A stretch of DNA of 64,000 nt, from assembly GCA_015061915.1 (NCBI GenBank), contig SUVR01000004.1, forward strand, positions 124,001 to 188,000. Reading direction: 5' to 3'. This stretch comes from Lentisphaerota bacterium. GTDB taxonomy: Bacteria > Verrucomicrobiota > Lentisphaeria > Victivallales > UBA1829. The translations under genes were made by a program, and so were the position numbers. The notes below the pieces were generated by a model, which worked only from the letters and a program-made list of their open reading frames with translations, searched no databases and had not been told where the DNA came from. Below are positions 50,551 to 58,962 of the stretch, piece by piece (the first letter of the stretch is position 1; each line of letters begins with the position of its first letter).

Positions 50551-51651
50551 ATGCAGGAAATCCGTTTTGCGTTGGTCGGTGCGGGACACCGTGGACGCTA
50601 TATGTTTGAGGCTGGCTGCAAGGCAGCAGAAAAGATCATTCCCGTTGCTGCGTGCGACATCAATCCTGATCTCTGGTATAAGTCCCAGCGCGGTCAGAAA
50701 CCGATGTCCGAAACCTTCGCCGACACCCGTTTTTATGAAGATTTTGATACGATGCTGCGCCAGGAAAAGATTGATGTTCTTCTGGTGGAAACGCCGGCAC
50801 ACATTCACACAAAATTCTGTGCGACGGGTCTGGAACATAATATCAATGTTCTCTCGGATATCCCGCTGGTCCGCAGTTACGAAGAGGCGGAAATGCTTTG
50901 GGAGGTGGGCAAACGCAGTAAAGCGACCCTCATGACCGGTGCCAATCCCAACGAATGGGGTTTTATTGAAGCGGCATATGATCTTTACAAACAGGGATTT
51001 CTGGGCAAACCGTTTTATCTGGAAGCGGAATATATCCATGATGTCCGCTACCTGTGGGAGGAAACACCCTGGCGCCGGAAAGGGATGCCCATCCGGTACT
51101 GCACGCACTCCCTCGGTCCGCTGCTGCGTCTGCTGCCGGACGATGAACTGCGGAAAGTTTCCTGCGTAACCACCGGTCCGCAAATTGTCGGAGAAGAAGG
51201 TCAGAACGACCTGATGACAGCCCATTTCACCACGCCGGAGAATGTGGTAGTCCGTTTCACTGCCAGTTTCATCAATGAGGCAAAGTGCGGCCATCATTCC
51301 TACCGGGTCTTCGGTACGGAAGGCTATTTTGAACATCTTTCCGAACGGGGACATTATCCCGCCCGCACGATGTTCAACAGCAAAAAACTTTACGGAGCGA
51401 CCAACCTGACCGAGCTGCCGATCGGCATGACCCGTCCGGACTTTGCCGCTGCGTCCAACGGTGCCGGTCACGGCGGAGCCGACTTTATGCTTTACCACGA
51501 TTTCTTTGAAGCATTGCGTACCGGCAATATGGAAAAAGTCATTACGATGCGCGATGGGATCCGGATGTCACTTCCGGGTCTTTTTGCTGCGGAATCCGCC
51601 GAAAAGGGCGGAGAAATCGTCCAAATCCGGTATCCGTGGGATAAGGAATAA
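50551..51651 (+). CDS. Gfo/Idh/MocA-family oxidoreductase
   Basis: A 366-residue NAD(P)-dependent oxidoreductase. The Rossmann start is RFALVGAGHRGRYMFEAG (GxGxxG), with VLLVETPAHIH and a DIPLVRSYEEAEMLW segment where many members have EKP, so the usual catalytic Lys is replaced. The C-terminal domain carries the PIRYCTHSLGPLLRLL strand-helix with the conserved His. The sugar or inositol substrate is unknown. ATG 50551 is chosen because GCAGGAG lies eight bases upstream. A terminator follows at 51677. Confidence 0.87.
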   Translation: MQEIRFALVGAGHRGRYMFEAGCKAAEKIIPVAACDINPDLWYKSQRGQKPMSETFADTRFYEDFDTMLRQEKIDVLLVETPAHIHTKFCATGLEHNINVLSDIPLVRSYEEAEMLWEVGKRSKATLMTGANPNEWGFIEAAYDLYKQGFLGKPFYLEAEYIHDVRYLWEETPWRRKGMPIRYCTHSLGPLLRLLPDDELRKVSCVTTGPQIVGEEGQNDLMTAHFTTPENVVVRFTASFINEAKCGHHSYRVFGTEGYFEHLSERGHYPARTMFNSKKLYGATNLTELPIGMTRPDFAAASNGAGHGGADFMLYHDFFEALRTGNMEKVITMRDGIRMSLPGLFAAESAEKGGEIVQIRYPWDKE

Positions 51652-51676
51652 GTTTTTTCCGTTTTCAACGATTCTC

Positions 51677-51714
51677 AAGCGAAGCACAGTGCAAGTACCG
51701 TGCTTCGCTTTTTT
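51677..51714 (+). terminator. Intrinsic terminator after oxidoreductase gene
   Basis: AAGCGAAGCAC (51677-51687) pairs with GTGCTTCGCTT (51700-51710), followed by TTTT. On the minus strand the same stem can serve the convergent SGNH gene. Confidence 0.85.
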
Positions 51715-51723
51715 ATGGGGCTG

Positions 51724-53595
51724 TTATTCTCCGAGGAGTTTTTCCAGTGTGGGCAGGATCGCCGTCATCCAGGCGACATTACCGGCGGATCCGGGATGAA
51801 GGCTGTCCGGGAGCAGATCTTTACGGACTTTGCGGTCCTTGTCAATAAAGACATGAGAGAGGTCCATGTAAAAGACTTTTTCGTTGTCGGCATAGGTTTT
51901 AAGGATGTCATTGATCTTGTCCAGGCGGCACCCGGCGGGGAATGAGGAACCTCTGGGGAAGATGCCGAGGAGCAGGATTTTTGTATCCGGCGAGAGTTCA
52001 TGGATCCGGTCAATGATCATTTTGTTTCCCTTTGCCACTTCTTCAATGGAGTATCTGCCGTTATTTGTACCGATCATCAGGACAACAAGTTCGGGCTTAC
52101 ATTCATCGAAGATGCCCTGATCAAGACGCCAACGCACGTTCTGGGTCCAGTCTCCGCTGATTCCCAAATTGACAGGGTTCAGGTGTTCGATCATTTTCCA
52201 TCCTCTTCCGTGCAACCCGTCGGTAATGGAGTCGCCGAGGAAAAAGATCCGCGGGGGAGTTCCCTTTTTGCACATTTTCCGGATCGTATTCAAATGTCCC
52301 ACGATCCGGAATTCATATCCGGTTTCCGTGGTGCCGTCCGGATTTCGTTTCGGGGCGGGTTCATAAGCGCCGGGACGATCGGTGCAAACAGCAGGACCCG
52401 GAATCATACCATGCTTGAGATCTTCCACAGCGAACCTGGGTTCCGGCTTGTATGAAGTTCCGTTCGGTTCATAAATGATTTGGAAGGAATCACCTTTTTT
52501 CATTGTGCCGATTTTGACATTGAGCGGCTGCATGGAGCTGTTTCCGGCAAGGAGTGTTTTGCCGTTCCGTTCCACGCGCCACTTGACTTTATCGTTTTTC
52601 GTGTAATCCACAAAGTTTGTGATCCAGATTTCGCCTTCGGAATCAGCGGGAGCGGTATAACAGACGGAACGGGTCACATTTTCCTTTGCGTTGAATTGGA
52701 AGGGACCGCGCCAGTCGATCTTCTTCTGTATTTCGTTGCCCTTGTAGAAAGTCCATGCGGGCTTTTTCGGATCATTGGTGTACGGGGGATTATCTATAAA
52801 CCGGCGTATTTCCATCAGATCCAGTGCCACATTCAGCTTTTGACTCCAGGTCATTTTATCATTTTTGAGCATAACGGTGAGTTGTTTTTTTGCGGAGTTG
52901 CGCCAATCGGCAAAGGTCTTGTTATTGTAGCGTGCGGGATCGAATTTGAAGTAATTTTCATCCATTGCGAAGTCTGTCACGATCTGTTTTGCGATCGCCT
53001 CTCTCTGATCCGGAGCAAATTCCGGGAATACGACCGTTCCCCAGGTAGAGGGTTCATGCAGTTTTCCCTGCCAGAGCTGACTCTGATAATTCCGGCTGCG
53101 GAAAATGCCGAATTTCCAGTTTTTGACATCTATAAAACGGGCAAAATCTTTCCAGTCCACGAGAACGCGCAGGGTCATTCCGGCAGGGGTCATCTGATAG
53201 GAGATCTGCCAGTTTTTACGCTGCAGACGGGGATGCAGACGGCTGTATGTACCATAGGGATAATATCCCATACTTTTTTCAAACGGGAAACCGTAAAACT
53301 GGTAATAGGAAGTACAACCTTCAGGCGCGAAAAAGATTTCCACTTCGTTCCGGGCCTTGGCATCATTTTCATCCAGCAGCACGGTAAACATGATCCCGTA
53401 TTCATTGCAGTCCACATAAAATGCGGTACGGCGCAGCTTTTTTGCATCAGCATTGGCATCTGCAGGAACAAGCTCCTGCAGACCGGATTTCCGGACAGCA
53501 AGCGGTTCAAGCCATTCTGCCTGATATTTACATTCATCCACGGCGACAGCAAAGGCAGCAACCGACATCATCAACAAAAACAAAATTTTTTTCAT
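51724..53595 (-). CDS. Exported SGNH/GDSL hydrolase with N-terminal carbohydrate-binding-like domain
   Basis: A 623-residue exported protein. Residues 1-19 are a signal peptide. Residues 20-195 resemble a CBM9-like/sugar-binding beta-sandwich (FYVDCNEYGIMFTVLLDEND, WQISYQMTPAGMTLRV, KFGIFRSRNY). After a helical spacer and a beta-rich part, residues 445-620 form an SGNH hydrolase with the nucleophile in FFLGDSITDG (S456), the block III Asn in IGTNNGRY and the Asp/His pair in DSLHPGSAG. It likely removes acetyl or other ester groups from a polysaccharide. The start 53595 has AGGAG and AGGTG upstream. Long, multidomain form. Confidence 0.83.
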   Translation of the reverse strand: MKKILFLLMMSVAAFAVAVDECKYQAEWLEPLAVRKSGLQELVPADANADAKKLRRTAFYVDCNEYGIMFTVLLDENDAKARNEVEIFFAPEGCTSYYQFYGFPFEKSMGYYPYGTYSRLHPRLQRKNWQISYQMTPAGMTLRVLVDWKDFARFIDVKNWKFGIFRSRNYQSQLWQGKLHEPSTWGTVVFPEFAPDQREAIAKQIVTDFAMDENYFKFDPARYNNKTFADWRNSAKKQLTVMLKNDKMTWSQKLNVALDLMEIRRFIDNPPYTNDPKKPAWTFYKGNEIQKKIDWRGPFQFNAKENVTRSVCYTAPADSEGEIWITNFVDYTKNDKVKWRVERNGKTLLAGNSSMQPLNVKIGTMKKGDSFQIIYEPNGTSYKPEPRFAVEDLKHGMIPGPAVCTDRPGAYEPAPKRNPDGTTETGYEFRIVGHLNTIRKMCKKGTPPRIFFLGDSITDGLHGRGWKMIEHLNPVNLGISGDWTQNVRWRLDQGIFDECKPELVVLMIGTNNGRYSIEEVAKGNKMIIDRIHELSPDTKILLLGIFPRGSSFPAGCRLDKINDILKTYADNEKVFYMDLSHVFIDKDRKVRKDLLPDSLHPGSAGNVAWMTAILPTLEKLLGE

Positions 53596-53727
53596 AAACA
53601 CCTGTTCTCCTGAATTCATTTCTTTCTTTGTGTACAGTAAGATACACCAAAAAAACGCTTTGATCTTACAAAAGACCGCATTTTTGCAACAATATAATAC
53701 AAAAAATAAAAAAATACAACTGAATTT

Positions 53728-53756
53728 TTGGAAAAATGTTTTTCCTGTGCTATATT
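53728..53756 (+). promoter_or_regulatory. lol-like operon promoter
   Basis: TTGGAA (53728-53733), 17 bases, TATATT (53751-53756), about 35 bases before the start codon. Confidence 0.6.
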
Positions 53757-53790
53757 AGTTCTGACGAAAGAAAAATGAGATCGGAGTTTT

Positions 53791-55224
53791 ATGCAATTTT
53801 TAACGGAACTATTTTTAGCGTGGCGTTACTTCAAGCCCAAACGCAGCGCAGTAAGCGTGATCACATTGATCAGCGTGATCGGGGTTGCCCTCGGTGTAAG
53901 CGTACTGATCGTGGTGATCGCCGTGATGACTGGATTTACCGATCATCTGAAGTCGAAACTGCTGGAAACCGGTGCGCATGGTCAGATCCAGAAGGGACTG
54001 GCGAAGTCCGAACAGCATCCCGATGGCGTCACACCGTATTTTATCCAATCAGAAGCCGGCGAACTGATTGCCTCCCTGAAAGCCAAAGGGGCAAAAAACG
54101 CGGCGGCAGTTCTGAAGTCGCCGGTACTGCTTCAGGTGGGACAGAGCTGCGAACCGAAGATCCTGCTTGCATTTGACCCGCCGGAAGAAGGGAAAACAGA
54201 TTTTCCGCTGGGCGATGCCACAAAATCATTTCCGCTTCCGGAAGCTGCGGTGAAAGCTCAGCAGGAAACGGCAAAAAACGCCGTTTTTCCCCGTGATCCC
54301 GGTAAATTTTCTCTGAAAAAGAACGAAGTTATGATCAGCACCGCCATGGCGGATGAGTTTAATCTTCAGGCGGGCGACAAGATCGTGCTGCACAGTCAGA
54401 ACCGGTTGATGGGGCTGGTCAAGCGTGATAAAAATGGAAGATTTGTCCAGAATGAAGATGCGGAAATGTATATGCCCTCCGAGTACCGGATCAGCGGTCT
54501 CTATACCTTTGAAAAGTACGACTTTGACCGGAATGTGATCTTTATGAATCTGGAAGATGCCTGCGAACTCTTTGCGCTGGGTGACTACGCCGGGATCATG
54601 GAGGGACCGGAAACCGGCTTGTGCGCAACTCATATTTTTCTTTGGGTGGACGATCCGTTCCACATGAAGCCGTTTAATGAAGCGGTCCGGCAGGATCTGA
54701 ACCACCGGATCAGCCGTCACCGCCTGCTTTACTTCAGCTGGGAAGATATGAACAGACAGATCCTCGGTGTACTTGCCGTTGAAAAAAACATGATGTTCTT
54801 CCTGTTGATTTTCATTGTGCTTGTGGCAGCCTTCAGCATCACCAACACCCTGATCACTACCGTGGTCCAGAAGACCCGTGAGATCGGGCTGCTGAAGTCC
54901 ATGGGAATCTCCTCCGGCTCCGTTATGCGGATCTTTGTGCTGCAGGGCGCCTTTGTCGGGGTTCTGGGATCTGCCTTCGGCGTGCTGCTGGGATGGCTTG
55001 TGATCGTCTACCGTATGAACATTCTGGAAGTACTGCGCCACATTACCGGTATGGAGATCTTCCCGAAACAGCTCTATCTTTTCAATGAACTGCCGGCTCA
55101 CATTGTGTGGAGCGATGTTGCCTTGATCGTCGTGATCAGCATTGTTCTGTGTACCTGCGGCGCCCTGATCCCTGCGTTCCGGGCGGCAAAACTTGATCCT
55201 GCGAGGGCATTACGTTATGAATAA
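53791..55224 (+). CDS. LolC/LolE-family lipoprotein-releasing permease
   Basis: A 477-residue membrane subunit with four helices (about 25-47, and three near 335-455) and a large periplasmic domain between, the LolC/E and MacB-like layout. The start shows LFLAWRYFKPKRSAVSVITLIS and VIAVMTGFTDHLKSKLLETG, typical of LolC/E. FSITNTLITTVVQKTREIGLLKSMG is the coupling-helix region. It moves lipoproteins out of the inner membrane toward LolA. It overlaps the ATPase gene by eight bases. The periplasmic part has an extra stretch relative to E. coli LolC (about 400). Confidence 0.88.
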   Translation: MQFLTELFLAWRYFKPKRSAVSVITLISVIGVALGVSVLIVVIAVMTGFTDHLKSKLLETGAHGQIQKGLAKSEQHPDGVTPYFIQSEAGELIASLKAKGAKNAAAVLKSPVLLQVGQSCEPKILLAFDPPEEGKTDFPLGDATKSFPLPEAAVKAQQETAKNAVFPRDPGKFSLKKNEVMISTAMADEFNLQAGDKIVLHSQNRLMGLVKRDKNGRFVQNEDAEMYMPSEYRISGLYTFEKYDFDRNVIFMNLEDACELFALGDYAGIMEGPETGLCATHIFLWVDDPFHMKPFNEAVRQDLNHRISRHRLLYFSWEDMNRQILGVLAVEKNMMFFLLIFIVLVAAFSITNTLITTVVQKTREIGLLKSMGISSGSVMRIFVLQGAFVGVLGSAFGVLLGWLVIVYRMNILEVLRHITGMEIFPKQLYLFNELPAHIVWSDVALIVVISIVLCTCGALIPAFRAAKLDPARALRYE

Positions 55225-55891
55225 GTTTCTTGTGGCAGAAAATATCTGCAAAAAATTCAAGATCGGCAAGTGCGAAGTCGAGGTGCTGAAAGGGGCATCC
55301 TTTTCCATATCCGAAGGAGAATGGGTCACCCTGCTGGGGGCTTCCGGCAGCGGAAAAACCACACTGCTGGACATCGTGGGAACCATCTCCACGCCGGACT
55401 CCGGCTCGATCCGGATCAATGGCACCGATCCGGCAGAACTGAGTAAAAATCAGCTGGTCAAATTCCGGAGGGAGCATATCGGTTTTGTCTTTCAGGCATA
55501 TCACATCCTGCCGGAACTGAATATTCTGGAAAATGTGATGCTCCCCCTGCTTTTCACCGGAAAAATCTCCCGGACTGAATGTCGAAAGCGGGCAGAGGAA
55601 CTGCTCGTTATGACCGGACTCGAAAACCGGATGAAACACCGTTCCAACGAACTTTCCGGCGGCGAACAGCAGCGTGCAGCCATTGCCCGCGCCCTGATCA
55701 ATGATCCACCTCTGCTTCTCGCTGACGAACCGACCGGAAATCTGGATGCCAAAACGGGATCGGGAATTCTCGATATTTTTGAAGCGATCCGCCGGAAAAA
55801 CCGTACAACGATCCTGATGGTAACGCATGATCAGAATGTGGCATCGCTCTCTGACCGCACGATCCGGATGCAAGGAGGAAAGACAATATAA
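55217..55891 (+). CDS. lolD: LolD-family ABC transporter ATPase
   Basis: A 224-residue ATPase. Walker A is [12 protein letters not shown], the Q-loop is [13 protein letters not shown], the signature is [18 protein letters not shown], Walker B is [12 protein letters not shown], and the switch His is in [10 protein letters not shown]. The LolD/MacB type is supported by the neighbouring LolC/E-like gene. ATG 55217 overlaps the permease stop by eight bases and is preferred over 55193. Confidence 0.9.
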   Translation: MNKFLVAENICKKFKIGKCEVEVLKGASFSISEGEWVTLLGASGSGKTTLLDIVGTISTPDSGSIRINGTDPAELSKNQLVKFRREHIGFVFQAYHILPELNILENVMLPLLFTGKISRTECRKRAEELLVMTGLENRMKHRSNELSGGEQQRAAIARALINDPPLLLADEPTGNLDAKTGSGILDIFEAIRRKNRTTILMVTHDQNVASLSDRTIRMQGGKTI

Positions 55892-55948
55892 CGAATTGCC
55901 GAATTATTTTTTATTGATTTTTTTTGGTTTTCAAACAATATTTTTCAT

Positions 55949-55976
55949 TTGACAATCGTTAAACAAGGTGTAAAGT
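55949..55976 (+). promoter_or_regulatory. Promoter of Pro/Ala/Val-repeat protein gene
   Basis: TTGACA (55949-55954), 16 bases, TAAAGT (55971-55976). Confidence 0.65.
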
Positions 55977-56024
55977 AAGAAGAAGTATCAGAAAAAAAAC
56001 AATCAACAAAGAAAGGATGTGATC

Positions 56025-56519
56025 ATGAAAACAAAAACAGCAAAGCTTGTATGCACTCTGGCAGTGTGTGTTCTCGTGGCAGGAACCGTAAGTGCCCGTC
56101 CTCATCATCACCATCGCGGCGGAGGAAGCAAGGATCTTTACCGCGCGGCGGCGATCGTTGACATTGTGGCAAACTCCCTTGTGGGTCTTTCCGTTCTTGC
56201 CGGCAAACCGGTAGTTGCGACACCGGCAGTGGCAGCACCGGCACCGGTAGTCGTTGCGCCGCAACCGGTTGTGGCACCTGCACCCGCTCCGGTCGTTGTG
56301 GCACCTGCACCCGCTCCGGTCGTTGTGACACCTGCACCTGCACCCGCTCCGGTCGTTGTGACACCTGCACCCGCTCCGGTGGTATATGTAACACCGCCCC
56401 CGCCGCCGAGACCGGTCTATGTGACGCCTCCGCGCCGTTACTACAGACCCGCCCCGCCTCCGCCGCCGCGCCATGCGCCCCGTCATCACGGTGGAGGTCA
56501 CAGAGGCGGTCGCCGCTGA
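56025..56519 (+). CDS. Exported Pro/Ala/Val-repeat protein with His-rich ends
   Basis: A 164-residue exported protein. Residues 1-24 form a signal peptide, followed by a His-rich RPHHHHRGGG. A short helical part (about 35-60) precedes a low-complexity region made of PAPVVVAPAPAP-type repeats (about 65-115), then PPPPPRPVYVTPPRRYYRPAPPPP, and a C-terminal HHGGGHRGGRR. DNA repeats of 24-27 bases encode the middle, so length variation is likely. It may be an envelope spacer or a metal-binding surface protein; the function is unknown. ATG 56025 has AGGA seven bases upstream. Confidence 0.82.
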   Translation: MKTKTAKLVCTLAVCVLVAGTVSARPHHHHRGGGSKDLYRAAAIVDIVANSLVGLSVLAGKPVVATPAVAAPAPVVVAPQPVVAPAPAPVVVAPAPAPVVVTPAPAPAPVVVTPAPAPVVYVTPPPPPRPVYVTPPRRYYRPAPPPPPRHAPRHHGGGHRGGRR

Positions 56520-56543
56520 TCTGAAAAAAAGATAAGAAATTTT

Positions 56544-56588
56544 ACAGGGATTGCACCGTATTCAGCGTTGGCGATCCCTGTTTTTTTA
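56544..56588 (+). terminator. Intrinsic terminator after Pro/Ala/Val-repeat gene
   Basis: ACAGGGAT (56544-56551) pairs with ATCCCTGT (56574-56581), extended by GC pairs, followed by a run of T. It shares the block TTTACAGGGATTGC with the terminator at 49647. Confidence 0.85.
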
Positions 56589-56604
56589 TGGGGTAAAATG
56601 GGGA

Positions 56605-58962
56605 TCAATATGCGGCGTTGTATGCCTGACCGACACAGATTCCGGAACCGTCCATCGGAACTTCCCGGTGGATAAAGACATTGTACTTTTCGGTGCGGAG
56701 TTTTCCGAGGACCAGCTCCAGCAGGATGCCATTCATAAAAATGGATCCGGAAAGGAGGATATTGCGATTTCCGGTCCGGGATGCACCATAATGAGCGAGA
56801 CACGCCACGGAATCAGCGATTTTAGCGTGGAACGCGAGCGCCAGACGGGGAATATCCTCCGTTTTGATCCAGGAAAGATCGGCAAAGTTGCGGAAAAGCG
56901 GGGACCAGTCAACGATCAGTTTCGGGGTATCATCCTCATATACATTGAAAGAGAATTTGTCATACATCCAACCGGGGATGGAACTCAAACCGCCGACGGC
57001 ACGCATGGCAGCATATTCCAGCCGGGCGGCACTCTGCCCGCGGTAGCCGATAAAATCGGCAGCGATCCCCAGACCGGCAGAAACAGAATCGAACAGTCTT
57101 GCGGCGGCGTGCGTCATAAGATAACGCCCCTGTCCGGCACAGTTTTTCTGCCAGATGGCGATTTCTTCCTCACTGACGTGGAAATGATCCCGCACCTCCG
57201 GCGTGATCTCCACGCCCGCCTGGATCAGACGCCCGATAAATTGGCGGATCGGTCTGTTCAGAGCATTTTCTCTTCCGGGCAGCCCGACCGCCTGGAAAGT
57301 ACCGAGTCTGCGATAGGATCGGACATCCACATCCAGCAGTTCTGCGCCCCAGTTGACGCCATCGGGACCGGGTTCGCCGTTATCGAAGACAAAGGCCAGC
57401 GCACGTTCCAAACCGTTTTCAGCCATACCGGCGAGCGCTTTTGCGTGATGAGTCTGCACCGTAACGATAGGCAGATTGTATTGATTTGCAAAGGATAATG
57501 CTTCTTCCGCCGAAAGAAGTCGCGGGTTCATATCACACGCCACCACATCCGGCACGCAGTCAAACACCTTCATAAAGTGACGCAATGCCTCTGTGAGTCT
57601 GGCAGCGGAATCCATATTGAGGATATCGCCCATAAACTGGGAGGGAATGATCCGGTCTTCCGCAGCAATCGCCACCGCACCATTGATGTCGGTACCGAAT
57701 GCGATCACATTGCGCCGGAGCCGTTTGGAAAGTTTGATGGGGGTGGGGACATACCCGCGGGAACGCCGCCAGATTTGAGGAGCGCCATCCCGGATCACTG
57801 CAACGGATGAGGGGCTGTATGTTCCGGTACGCAGGTCGTGGCACAGAAAGACATCCGCCACTCCGCGAAACGCGTGGATCTGTTCATCAATATCGGATGC
57901 CGACAACTTATCCGTCCAGTTGCTTGCGCTGGTGGCAAGGTAATCAAAGGGTGGGATCGTATCATCCGGCGAAATGTGTGACATCAGTAGGTGCAGAATG
58001 GAGGAACAGGGCAATGCGATCCCGATACGGGGTCCATCCTGATTCAGCAGTTCCAGCGGCAAAATCTCCTCTGCGCCGGGCTTGACATCCAAAACCACAA
58101 TGGGGGCGGCATCCGAAGTCAGGAGAGCTTCCTCCTGCGGGGAACAATGGCAGATCTTCCGGACCGCTTCTATGTTCCGTGCAACAACGGAAATGGGGCG
58201 GGAAGTAAGCTTTTTCCGTTTCCTCAACTTTGTGATGGCAATGGGATTTTTCGCATCCACAAAGAGCTGAAACCCGCCGAAGAGAGACTGCATCGCCAGC
58301 AGTCTCCCCATATTCAGGTCAGCCCGCGCGTAACAGATACAATGTTCGTCATCCGCCTGTTCTCCTTCATCGTCCAGCAGGAACAGATGGGGACCGCAGT
58401 CAGGACAGGCGAGCATTTCTGAATTGAAGTGGTGTTTATCCTTCTTATCATCTTTCTGGTCCTTGCAGTCACGACAGGCGGGGAATGCGGCGTATGTAGT
58501 ATTTTTCCGCACACCGGGCGCCCGCATAAGCATGGAGTATTGAGGACCGCATTTGGCACAGAAGGAAAAAGGATAAGCATACCGGGGCGAAGCCGGGTCC
58601 ATGATCTCTGCCAGGCAATCGGGACAGAAGGTTCTATCCGGTACAAGTTCCGGAAGAAGATAATCACCGGACTGGAATACTTTAAAATCCCGTGTCAGAG
58701 CCGTATCTTCAAAACTGGACTGATCGGAAACACAGATATTTTTCAGCGGATACGCCGGCAGCAGCTTGCCGGGGATCGGGCGGATAAATTTGCGAATGGC
58801 ATCTTCATCGCCATCCAGACGGAGCAGGATGTACGTGCCATCCTGAGATTCTGTCACCCAGCCGCCGAGACCTGCATTCACCGCCAGTTCCCAGATCAGC
58901 GTCTTGAAACCGGGCTTCATAAGGTCGCCCCGCAGCTCAAAAGTGACAGAAGTATTACTCAT
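56605..58962 (-). CDS. HypF-like protein with substituted active-site motifs
   Basis: A 785-residue protein with the HypF domain order: acylphosphatase-like (1-75), two Zn-ribbon pairs (C113/C116 with C135/C138, C163/C166 with C186/C189), YrdC-like (210-400) and Kae1-like (415-780). HypF hallmarks such as IWRRSRGYVPTPI confirm homology. Yet VQGVGFRP is replaced by LMKPGFKT (catalytic Arg lost), KGxGGFHL by LFGGFQL, SQHIGD by SQFMGD, and the metal-binding HHHAH by THHAK (about 504-508). This suggests a changed or lost carbamoyltransferase function. It overlaps hydF by four bases. True HypF or HypE genes are not in the window. Confidence 0.85.
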   Translation of the reverse strand: MSNTSVTFELRGDLMKPGFKTLIWELAVNAGLGGWVTESQDGTYILLRLDGDEDAIRKFIRPIPGKLLPAYPLKNICVSDQSSFEDTALTRDFKVFQSGDYLLPELVPDRTFCPDCLAEIMDPASPRYAYPFSFCAKCGPQYSMLMRAPGVRKNTTYAAFPACRDCKDQKDDKKDKHHFNSEMLACPDCGPHLFLLDDEGEQADDEHCICYARADLNMGRLLAMQSLFGGFQLFVDAKNPIAITKLRKRKKLTSRPISVVARNIEAVRKICHCSPQEEALLTSDAAPIVVLDVKPGAEEILPLELLNQDGPRIGIALPCSSILHLLMSHISPDDTIPPFDYLATSASNWTDKLSASDIDEQIHAFRGVADVFLCHDLRTGTYSPSSVAVIRDGAPQIWRRSRGYVPTPIKLSKRLRRNVIAFGTDINGAVAIAAEDRIIPSQFMGDILNMDSAARLTEALRHFMKVFDCVPDVVACDMNPRLLSAEEALSFANQYNLPIVTVQTHHAKALAGMAENGLERALAFVFDNGEPGPDGVNWGAELLDVDVRSYRRLGTFQAVGLPGRENALNRPIRQFIGRLIQAGVEITPEVRDHFHVSEEEIAIWQKNCAGQGRYLMTHAAARLFDSVSAGLGIAADFIGYRGQSAARLEYAAMRAVGGLSSIPGWMYDKFSFNVYEDDTPKLIVDWSPLFRNFADLSWIKTEDIPRLALAFHAKIADSVACLAHYGASRTGNRNILLSGSIFMNGILLELVLGKLRTEKYNVFIHREVPMDGSGICVGQAYNAAY

